Positions 1 to 7,557 of a DNA stretch of 64,000 nucleotides are shown one piece after another (the first letter of the stretch is position 1; the number at the start of each line of letters is the position of its first letter). Origin of the DNA: Saprospiraceae bacterium (GTDB lineage: Bacteria > Bacteroidota > Bacteroidia > Chitinophagales > Saprospiraceae); contig JAHDHQ010000006.1 in the NCBI GenBank assembly GCA_020631235.1, forward strand, positions 114,785-178,784. The letters run 5' to 3'. The notes beneath the pieces are model-generated. The model was given only the letters and a program-made list of their open reading frames with translations, was not told the DNA's origin and ran no database searches. A program made the translations under genes and the position numbers.

Positions 1-450
1 GTATCGACTTATAGCGACATTGAACAAAAAGAAACGCTAAACCTTGCATTAGATGCAGGAAAACAATCAAGATTTTTTCTAGACCCCAATTTTACTCCAG
101 ATACTTTAAAAAAGATGTATCGTTTATGGATAGATAAAGCAAAGAACAGAAAGGACTATGATGTGTTTATGTATCAGTCAGACGGAGAAATTTGTGGTTT
201 GGTTGTATGTGAACATAAAAAGGAAAGTTTAAGCATTGTGTTTATATCCGTAAAAGAATCCCACAGAAACAAAGGTATAGCATCTGCATTGCTATCTTAT
301 ACTGTCCATCTCGCTAAACAAAAAAATAAAACAAAAATAGAGGTGTCGACTCAAGGTGCCAATGAAGTAGCAAACGCTTGGTATATAAAAAAAGGGTTTA
401 CTATCACTAGCAAACCCTTTATATATCATTTTTGGAAAACTATCTCATGA
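1..450 (+). CDS. GNAT-family N-acetyltransferase, 5' end outside the window
   Basis: The reading frame is open from the first base of the window, so the first ATG seen (115) is probably internal and the gene starts upstream. The visible 149 codons hold the C-terminal part of a GNAT fold. The acetyl-CoA loop is RNKGIA (about 262-290), followed by the helix ending near HLAKQKN and the terminal strand with NAWYIKKGF. The stretch FFLDPNFTPDTLKKMYRLWI resembles the region before the GNAT core in WecD-type sugar-amine acetyltransferases, so the substrate may be a nucleotide-linked amino sugar; that is inference. The gene ends in TGA, and its last 11 bases overlap the convergent sortase gene. No terminator is seen between them. 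Confidence 0.75.
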   Translation, partial: VSTYSDIEQKETLNLALDAGKQSRFFLDPNFTPDTLKKMYRLWIDKAKNRKDYDVFMYQSDGEICGLVVCEHKKESLSIVFISVKESHRNKGIASALLSYTVHLAKQKNKTKIEVSTQGANEVANAWYIKKGFTITSKPFIYHFWKTIS

Positions 451-3400
451 TGACCATTTTTCCGAAGCCTTTTTTAAAGAAGCTGTCAATACCATCAATA
501 TAGCGATCTTCATACAAGCTACTATCTGCTAAGAAAACCTTGTATATATAGACACCATTAGCCAGTCTGCTACCGTAATCATCGGTACCATCCCATCGGT
601 AGTTTGATCGGTTTACACCAGCGTGAATAGGGCCAAACTCCTCCATGGTAATTTGCTTAACCACTTTTCCAGAAAGGGTCATAATACGAATGACAAAATC
701 TTCTGGTACCTCTTTGCCCGTCAACGTAAAGATAAACTGGGTACTCGTGGAGAACGGGTTAGGATAGTTTAACATGTTTGAAATCGAACTTTCTGTGATT
801 ACTTCAAAATCCACCTCATACTGATGTGTGCCAGAAAAATTACCTGCTTGATCTTTGGCTTGTGCTCGGAGCGTATAAATACCATCTTCTAATACAGGTC
901 TGTACTCTAATCTAGCCCTGTTTTTTCCAGAACCATCAGCAGGATAAAAAATCACATCATTTCCACTTACATCCACTTCGAGAACAGTTCCATCAGGATA
1001 CTCCAAACTCACATCAAAATCCTTTTTGCTAGTTAACAGTTCAAAAGGATTGTCATCCGTTAAATTGACACTAATTACTGGCTCAGGAGACACAATATCT
1101 CTGTTCATTATTTTCACACCATCAAAGGTCACATCTAATAATGGATTTAAATCATCCGCTTTAACTAAAAAGTTTAAAAAGGCTAGATTGTTAAAGTGAT
1201 GCTGTTCACGTTGGTCATCGTTGGGATTTACCTCAACTCTAAATTCATGTAAACCACTGGTTAACTCACCAGTAGGATAATTATAATCTAATTGAATATG
1301 ATTGTCTGCAACTAAAGGAGCATGTCTTTTAAATTCAACAAATTCATTGTTTTGTTGGTCGACAATGGTATACATAACCAATAAACTATCCATGTCAAAC
1401 TCAGTAATATTTTCTACACGCAAAGAAAGTTGGAGGTCATTGCCTTTAAATATCGTATCTGCAACAAAGCTATAGTCGACATTCGGGTTAACCACAGCTT
1501 CTGGCAAACCTTTATAAAGCACACGCCAGTAATCAATTTGTGCACTAGTAAAATCTACACTATCTAAGCTGTTTAGCTTTAGTTTAATGTAAGGATACAC
1601 CTCGGCATCTATTTGGTCCAGATCGAAAACATTGTTATCAAGACCACTATACAAGGTATCTACATTACCATTTTTGAGTAAACCTAAAACATCATAATTA
1701 AATAAATCTTCAGAACTATTAAAGTCACTAAATGACCACTCTACCGACTCCCACGACTGGGCAGGACCTATTGGACGACTACAAATAAACCCTTTTTCAC
1801 TGATTCCTTCTATATTGACTAAAACACTCAGTTCTTCTAGAGGATCAAGGGCTAGAGACTCCGTAAAAACATGTGGGTCACTACCTTTTGTATAGCCAAA
1901 AACATAAGGCAAGGGACCAGAACTAATAATCTGATCTAGCATTTCAGCCCCTTCTTGTTCCAGCACTTGATTAATGGAGTTAGGATCTAGTGGCCATTGG
2001 TCAGGTCTATAGGAGTGTTCGTCACTTTGTATAGTCCAGAAAATAACATGATGACCATCAGGAATATCGTTTTGTAAAAACTGGACGAGTTCCGCTCTGT
2101 TCGCTTCGTTAAAAGTATTAAAGCTAAAATAGTTTCTATCTGTATCATGTAGTCCAATGTCGGTACCAGGCCATGGAGACTCAGACAAAATTAGGTTTTG
2201 CCAAGGTTTAGAACTTATGGGATCAATAACGATCACATAAACACCTGCATTTATATCTTTTCCGCCGCCATTGTTTCTTTCGTCATTTGCCCCAAAAAAT
2301 TGATTGTTATAATAATATTGTGGCTTAATTTCTGAACTTAATCGGCTTGTATTGATAACTCTAAATTCACCAATAGTTGGTCCTAATTCTAATTTTCTCG
2401 TTGATTCGTTAATTTGAAGGTCCGAGAAGTCATCTCTTAGCCATTGGTAATAATGACTTTGGTTCCAACCAGTTGACTCGTTTGGAAGATAGATAAAGGA
2501 ACTATTAGACCATACTTCTTCTTCGGTTTCGTTATTTTTTATTCTCCAGTAATAAACGGTATTATTCTCGTAACTAAACTCAAGAGGAGCTTTTATCAAG
2601 CCGCCATAAGCTTTTACCTCAGTAGAAACCATCAAAGGGCTATTAAACAAATCAGTGGTATCTAGCTGGAGGATGTATGCTTGCTCGGCTAAAAAAGCAT
2701 TTCCAGCGGAAGCCATAAAGTCAAAACTAGGATCATTAACAATGGCAAATTCGGCAGGATATATTGGGGTAGGTGTATTGTCGTAAATGAAAAAACAAAA
2801 GCCTTCATTGTTATAAGCATCACTTACCTTGTTATTCAATTCTGCAACTGGGTTTGGAAACTCTTCGATGCTGTTATTTTGATCTACTTCGATATCTATG
2901 ATGTTTTTACCTAATCCTTTTAAGCCCTTATTCTCGATTTTTTCTCGAATAGTTTTACGGTTTTCTGGTGTTATGGTTGTACCTACAATGGTATCTTTTC
3001 CTTCACCATAATCATGGACTAACTGATAAAATAAGCCTTCATTCTGACCTTTACCGATGTTTACAATATCAAATTCAATCTCGAATGAGTCAATAGTGGA
3101 GTTTACATTTTCGGGATAAGTCTTTATAGTAGAAAAGTCCACAACATAATCCGGACCTTCATAATCCTGTAAAACTATCGCAGGGTCTCCATGTAAAGTC
3201 AGTTGCTCAAGCAAAGTTCTTAAATTGATGGTACCTAAACTTTGTTCTTCTTTTTGTGCAATGTAAGCTCTTGTGATGAGTCCTATCGAATGGCCATAAT
3301 ATTGACCACCAAGATCATCATACAAAGTTTCACCAAACGTTTTTTGATCTGTTACAGTGGCAACACCGGAAGCCGCTAAAAAAGCAATAGCGCCTCTCTC

Positions 3401-5422
3401 TTCAGCTAACACAAACTTTTCACTGACACCAGAAGAAGGAGTGTGTATATTTCCTGCTAAACAACCCATAGAAAGCATAAAAGGATATTTACCAAAATTA
3501 TCGTACTTCTCCGGGTTCTCAATACTAAAATCAAAAGTACCTACCGCTGAATGACCAAAGAAAGTAAGGATAGATATTCCTGCATTAATTTTATCAATGA
3601 TTTGTTGCGATACTGTATTTTCTATATCGTTAGAAGCTGTTTTCTTAAAAGTAGAGACTCGTGCACCATATTCATTATTTTCAATGACTTCTCTCATTTG
3701 TTCTAAACCATTAAAAATAATTTCTTGGTCAGTAGATTTACCACCACTTAGGTGTATCATGTCTTTTTTCCAAGCTAAATCTTCAATGGTTTGATCAAAA
3801 AGATTAGGGTTTTCATGTTCCTTAACCTTATTTAAGTAAAAGCCAATTTGCTCGGCATCTCTTACAGCTAATCGTCCTACTGAAGCTACAGGGTACAAAT
3901 GATCTTTGGCCCCAAAAAGTAAATTATCCGAGCCAGGGACTCCATAGACAGGTACATAGAAATCTTCATTTATACCTTCACGTAATAAGTTATACTCAAG
4001 ACCTTTACCGATGATTAATGCATACTCTAATTGGGGCCAACGCTGTTTTGCGTAGTTAGCAAAGTTGTTGACACTTTGAGCGTGTCCCTTCACTCCGTAG
4101 CCAAACTCATCGTACAATTCTTCCACATTAAAAATCTGAACATTATAATTACCTCCTTCGTCAGAAGATCTGTAGTCTGCATAGGCTTGGACATGATTAA
4201 TTCCATTTACTTCTGTATTTAAGCCACTATGCGTGAGAATGAGGTAGTCTATATTGTTTGCTTCAAATTGTTGGTTAGCTTGGTAAAGTGTGATTGATTT
4301 TGGAGAAAGAGTTTGGCTGTAGGTCCAGACTTTTGTAGGTAGACCTGCAGGAGGCGTTAGAAATCTAGATGCATTAGCTGACGTTTCAATTTTCAATCTT
4401 ACCTTATTAGTGGGATCGAAATAAAACATATCGTTATTGCTGGTTAGATTATTTACTTCAAAGTATCTATCATCAGCTGATGCATTTAATTTAAAACTAA
4501 AATTATCAGTACTATTTAAATCAAACTGCCTAGGATAAACAAGTTTAGAAAAAGCTACAGATAGCTTGTCATCTGCACTTTGTGTCCCATTGATGTTTAA
4601 TTCAATGTCATCAAGCGCCGCCGCATTGGTCAAACTAATGGTGTAAGTTCCTGCTGTAAAATTGTTTAAATTAGGCTGAATCATCAGGTTTCCATTAACA
4701 AGAAACTGCAATTTATGACCACCAAGATAGGTTCCTACTCTTGTTTCAATATAAGGGGCAAAACCACCATTATAAGCATTTTGTGGACTGAAATTGATGG
4801 AGTGTTGATTAGCTAAAACAGTTCCAAATCCTTCACCTGCAAAATAGTGTGAAAATCGAATATTCTCATTATAGCTTGGGCTTTGATGTTTTTCACTGAA
4901 TACAAAAAGTTCTTCTTCGATGAAGTATGCTTCTTTTGCAGGAAGGTTTCCAGATAAATCATTTGGAATCATTTCTACTCTTTCATGATTGTCGCTATCA
5001 TCAAACCAAGCCAAATAATATACATTATCATCCGTATAATGGCTGTAGTAAGGGTTTAGTTGCTGGGATTCCCAGTCCCCATAAAGGGTTTTATCTAATC
5101 TACCATTATTGGCTAAACCCACAAACTCAATGAAATCCGTTTGCTCAAAGTTGCTTTGTGTGCTCACGTAGATAGGAACTTCCTTCCCATAGTGATACAT
5201 CACCAATTCTCGTCCTTTCGCAGCAGCAATTGGAAAACCCATTGATTCTAAATCCGACCTGGTTATTCGGTAAACGCCATCTTCGTCCAAAACAATTTTA
5301 GCATAGGTTTTAGAATAGTTTATCCACTCGTTTCCAAATAAGCTTTGACCTTCAAAATCCATTTGGCTATGCACTGAACTAAGCGCGAAAAAAAAGAGGA
5401 GGCTTGATAAAATCTTTTTCAT
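440..5422 (-). CDS. porU2: Type IX secretion sortase, PorU/PorU2-type C25 peptidase
   Basis: A cell-surface cysteine peptidase of the gingipain family (C25). Such enzymes remove the C-terminal sorting domain of T9SS cargo and attach the cargo to the surface. From the ATG at 5422 the protein has 1660 residues: a signal peptide (MKKILSSLLFFFALSSVHSQ), a long N-terminal region, the C25 domain with catalytic His624 (FFGHSAVG) and Cys654 (SMGCLAGN), beta-rich domains, and a terminal YPNPF-type sorting-like domain ending in IYKVF. Ordinary PorU is roughly 1100-1300 residues, so the length fits the longer PorU2 group better. A TTG codon at 5443 lies in frame upstream but falls inside a TATTTTTG -7 box, so the ATG is preferred. 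The family call is sure; PorU versus PorU2 is less so. Confidence 0.85.
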   Translation of the reverse strand: MKKILSSLLFFFALSSVHSQMDFEGQSLFGNEWINYSKTYAKIVLDEDGVYRITRSDLESMGFPIAAAKGRELVMYHYGKEVPIYVSTQSNFEQTDFIEFVGLANNGRLDKTLYGDWESQQLNPYYSHYTDDNVYYLAWFDDSDNHERVEMIPNDLSGNLPAKEAYFIEEELFVFSEKHQSPSYNENIRFSHYFAGEGFGTVLANQHSINFSPQNAYNGGFAPYIETRVGTYLGGHKLQFLVNGNLMIQPNLNNFTAGTYTISLTNAAALDDIELNINGTQSADDKLSVAFSKLVYPRQFDLNSTDNFSFKLNASADDRYFEVNNLTSNNDMFYFDPTNKVRLKIETSANASRFLTPPAGLPTKVWTYSQTLSPKSITLYQANQQFEANNIDYLILTHSGLNTEVNGINHVQAYADYRSSDEGGNYNVQIFNVEELYDEFGYGVKGHAQSVNNFANYAKQRWPQLEYALIIGKGLEYNLLREGINEDFYVPVYGVPGSDNLLFGAKDHLYPVASVGRLAVRDAEQIGFYLNKVKEHENPNLFDQTIEDLAWKKDMIHLSGGKSTDQEIIFNGLEQMREVIENNEYGARVSTFKKTASNDIENTVSQQIIDKINAGISILTFFGHSAVGTFDFSIENPEKYDNFGKYPFMLSMGCLAGNIHTPSSGVSEKFVLAEERGAIAFLAASGVATVTDQKTFGETLYDDLGGQYYGHSIGLITRAYIAQKEEQSLGTINLRTLLEQLTLHGDPAIVLQDYEGPDYVVDFSTIKTYPENVNSTIDSFEIEFDIVNIGKGQNEGLFYQLVHDYGEGKDTIVGTTITPENRKTIREKIENKGLKGLGKNIIDIEVDQNNSIEEFPNPVAELNNKVSDAYNNEGFCFFIYDNTPTPIYPAEFAIVNDPSFDFMASAGNAFLAEQAYILQLDTTDLFNSPLMVSTEVKAYGGLIKAPLEFSYENNTVYYWRIKNNETEEEVWSNSSFIYLPNESTGWNQSHYYQWLRDDFSDLQINESTRKLELGPTIGEFRVINTSRLSSEIKPQYYYNNQFFGANDERNNGGGKDINAGVYVIVIDPISSKPWQNLILSESPWPGTDIGLHDTDRNYFSFNTFNEANRAELVQFLQNDIPDGHHVIFWTIQSDEHSYRPDQWPLDPNSINQVLEQEGAEMLDQIISSGPLPYVFGYTKGSDPHVFTESLALDPLEELSVLVNIEGISEKGFICSRPIGPAQSWESVEWSFSDFNSSEDLFNYDVLGLLKNGNVDTLYSGLDNNVFDLDQIDAEVYPYIKLKLNSLDSVDFTSAQIDYWRVLYKGLPEAVVNPNVDYSFVADTIFKGNDLQLSLRVENITEFDMDSLLVMYTIVDQQNNEFVEFKRHAPLVADNHIQLDYNYPTGELTSGLHEFRVEVNPNDDQREQHHFNNLAFLNFLVKADDLNPLLDVTFDGVKIMNRDIVSPEPVISVNLTDDNPFELLTSKKDFDVSLEYPDGTVLEVDVSGNDVIFYPADGSGKNRARLEYRPVLEDGIYTLRAQAKDQAGNFSGTHQYEVDFEVITESSISNMLNYPNPFSTSTQFIFTLTGKEVPEDFVIRIMTLSGKVVKQITMEEFGPIHAGVNRSNYRWDGTDDYGSRLANGVYIYKVFLADSSLYEDRYIDGIDSFFKKGFGKMVIMR

Positions 5423-5440
5423 TGAGTTTAGATTGAAAAA

Positions 5441-5448
5441 CAAAAATA
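5441..5448 (-). promoter_or_regulatory. Bacteroidota -7 promoter box of the sortase gene
   Basis: On the minus strand this reads TATTTTTG, a full match to the TAnnTTTG element of Bacteroidota sigma-A promoters. It lies 18 bases upstream of the ATG at 5422. No TTG is found at the usual -33 distance, so the promoter is only half supported. Confidence 0.4.
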
Positions 5449-5625
5449 CAAATTATAGATATATATAATGTGTATTCTGTTCAATTTTAGCGTCTTCCGA
5501 CAATTGTTTCATTAATACGAAGAATATGAGTAATTATTGTTTCGTATAATGTTTGTTTCTTCGATTTTGGGAAATCTGCTTAAAAACAAAATAAACAATA
5601 GGATTTGTACCAACTTTACGACTAT

Positions 5626-6684
5626 ATGACACTTCTTTTTGTTGCAACCACTATCATTAATTTGTCGTTTTGGATACTTTATACGACATTAATATCACTG
5701 CATAAGTCACAGAAAAAGAAAGACTTAGATAAAAGTGTGGATGTTTTAGTTTGCGCAAAAAATCAAGGTGATAAATTAAATAACCTAATCAATAAACTAA
5801 CGAAACAAAAAGGCATTTCGAGTCTTATAATTGCCAATGATTTTTCTGAAGACAATTCTGCAAGCATTTTAAAGAACATTGAAGCTAAAAATGCCATACT
5901 TAAATCGTTTGTTCCATCTAAAGACGCAACAGGCAAAAAAATCGCAATTATTGAAGGCATTAGTCGAGTAAAGGCTTCTCTTTTAGCATTTACAGATGCT
6001 GATTGCCTACCAATTAATGACTTATGGTTAGTTTCCATGTATGGACAATTGGAAGATTTTGATGCAGTGTTAGGCTATAGTCCTATGCTTAAAAGTAAAA
6101 GGCTTGTCAACAGTTGGCAAAGGTGGGAAACGGCTTTTATAGCCATGCAATATATGGGAATGGCCAAGCTAAGATTAGCCTATATGGGTGTAGGAAGAAA
6201 TCTCCTTTTTAGAAGAGATAGCCTTAAAACATTAGGCTTAGTAGATTTAAAACCTGAATTGAGTGGTGGTGATGATGACTTTTTAGTGCAATCTATTTCT
6301 AAAAACAAGGTAACCATAAACTTGGATCCAGATAGTTTTGTTTTTACGGAAAGTAGCCAATCATGGAGGGATTATATTCAGCAAAAACAAAGGCATTTAA
6401 GTACTTCCCCGCATTATCCAGCATTAATAAAATTTATTTTAATGTTGTTTTCAGTGAGTCATGTTATCTGGTATATATGTTTCTTTTTATGTCTGAATAT
6501 ACACACTGTTTTAGCCTTTAACGCATTGGTAATTAGATGGTTCATTATTTATTTTTGTCAATATTTTAATACTAGAAAACTAGCGATTTCTGATTTGTGG
6601 AAGTGGACAGCAGTTTTCGATGTGGCGCTTACTTTCTTTTTTATTTTCTTTGCGATCTTCTTTAAACCTAAAGCTAACTGGTGA
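5626..6684 (+). CDS. Membrane-anchored family 2 glycosyltransferase
   Basis: A GT-A fold glycosyltransferase of 352 residues with one N-terminal membrane segment (about 5-25) and about three C-terminal ones, so the catalytic domain faces the cytoplasm. Visible motifs are VDVLVCAKNQ at the start of the fold, FTDADC near residue 122 (metal/nucleotide-sugar site), GGDDDF (acceptor/base region) and QKQRH near residue 255, which stands where processive or GT2 enzymes carry QxxRW. This suggests transfer of a sugar to a lipid or surface polysaccharide; donor and acceptor cannot be read. The in-frame TTG at 5605 is possible, but the ATG at 5626 is preferred. The stop overlaps the GTG start of rsmG by three bases, so the two are probably co-translated. 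Confidence 0.8.
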   Translation: MTLLFVATTIINLSFWILYTTLISLHKSQKKKDLDKSVDVLVCAKNQGDKLNNLINKLTKQKGISSLIIANDFSEDNSASILKNIEAKNAILKSFVPSKDATGKKIAIIEGISRVKASLLAFTDADCLPINDLWLVSMYGQLEDFDAVLGYSPMLKSKRLVNSWQRWETAFIAMQYMGMAKLRLAYMGVGRNLLFRRDSLKTLGLVDLKPELSGGDDDFLVQSISKNKVTINLDPDSFVFTESSQSWRDYIQQKQRHLSTSPHYPALIKFILMLFSVSHVIWYICFFLCLNIHTVLAFNALVIRWFIIYFCQYFNTRKLAISDLWKWTAVFDVALTFFFIFFAIFFKPKANW

Positions 6685-7316
6685 AACATATAGAAAAAGT
6701 ATTCTTTTATTTTAACGACTTGAGTGAGACTCAAATAACGCAGATTAAGTCATTATGGGATGTCTATTTGGATTGGAATGATAAGATCAATGTTATTTCT
6801 CGAAAAGACATTGAAGAACTTTATATAAGACATGTATTGCATAGCTTAAGCATTGCAAAGTTTATTCAATTCCGACCAGGATCTTCGGTATTAGACTTGG
6901 GAACTGGAGGAGGTTTTCCCGGTATACCTTTGGCTATTTATTTTCCAGAGACAAACTTTCATTTGGTGGATGGTACGGCTAAAAAGATTAGGGTCGTTAA
7001 CGAAGTGGTAAAGCATGTAGGTTTAGAAAATGTGCTGGCTACGCAAAATCGGGCAGAAGAATTAAAAACGAAATATGATTTTATCGTGACTAGAGCTGTA
7101 GCCAAAATGATGAAATTAAGAGAATGGTCAAGTAAATTGATAAAAACAGAACAAACCCATGCAATGCCAAATGGTATTATTGCGCTAAAAGGCGGAAACA
7201 TAGGGCCTGAGCTCAAAGAATTACCTAAAGGAGACTTTGTGGAGAAACAATCCATCATTAAATATTTCCCAGAATCACACTTTGAGGAAAAGTACTTGGT
7301 TTATTTGCAAATGTAG
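6681..7316 (+). CDS. rsmG: 16S rRNA (guanine-527-N7)-methyltransferase RsmG
   Basis: RsmG (GidB) methylates N7 of G527 in 16S rRNA, near the decoding site. The 211-residue length is typical. Motif I of the SAM-binding Rossmann fold is clear (VLDLGTGGGFPGIPLAI), as are the family signatures WNDKINVISRKDI before it and FIVTRAVAKM after it. The start is GTG at 6681, overlapping the stop of the upstream glycosyltransferase. This start gives the N terminus expected of the family and there is no better ATG nearby. The gene is followed after about 60 bases by tRNA-Cys. Confidence 0.95.
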   Translation: MKHIEKVFFYFNDLSETQITQIKSLWDVYLDWNDKINVISRKDIEELYIRHVLHSLSIAKFIQFRPGSSVLDLGTGGGFPGIPLAIYFPETNFHLVDGTAKKIRVVNEVVKHVGLENVLATQNRAEELKTKYDFIVTRAVAKMMKLREWSSKLIKTEQTHAMPNGIIALKGGNIGPELKELPKGDFVEKQSIIKYFPESHFEEKYLVYLQM

Positions 7317-7374
7317 AAATCGATAAAAATTATTTATTTCTTTTAATTGATGTATATTTGCGAACCAAATTAAT

Positions 7375-7445
7375 GGTCGCGTGGCCGAGCGGTTAGGCAG
7401 AGGTCTGCAAAACCTTGTACAGCGGTTCGAATCCGCTCGCGACCT
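7375..7445 (+). tRNA. tRNA-Cys (anticodon GCA)
   Basis: A full 71-base cloverleaf. The acceptor stem GGTCGCG pairs with CGCGACC (7438-7444). The anticodon stem GAGGT/ACCTT carries loop CTGCAAA with anticodon GCA at 7407-7409. The T arm is AGCGG-TTCGAAT-CCGCT. The discriminator base is T (U73), the identity base expected for cysteine tRNA. The terminal CCA is not encoded, as the following bases are CAA. Confidence 0.97.
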
Positions 7446-7457
7446 CAAGCAATAGTC

Positions 7458-7492
7458 AATCCTTTCCTTTTCACTAAGGGAAGGATTTTTTT
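7458..7492 (+). terminator. Intrinsic terminator after tRNA-Cys
   Basis: A 10-bp stem, AATCCTTTCC against GGGAAGGATT (one G-T pair), with a 10-base loop, runs into a row of seven T. It sits directly behind the tRNA and in front of the SprB-repeat gene. Confidence 0.85.
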
Positions 7493-7557
7493 GTCCTAAG
7501 TGTTAAGAAAAAGAGTGTATTTCTATTTATATTTAATTAACCCATTAAACTTAGGTT

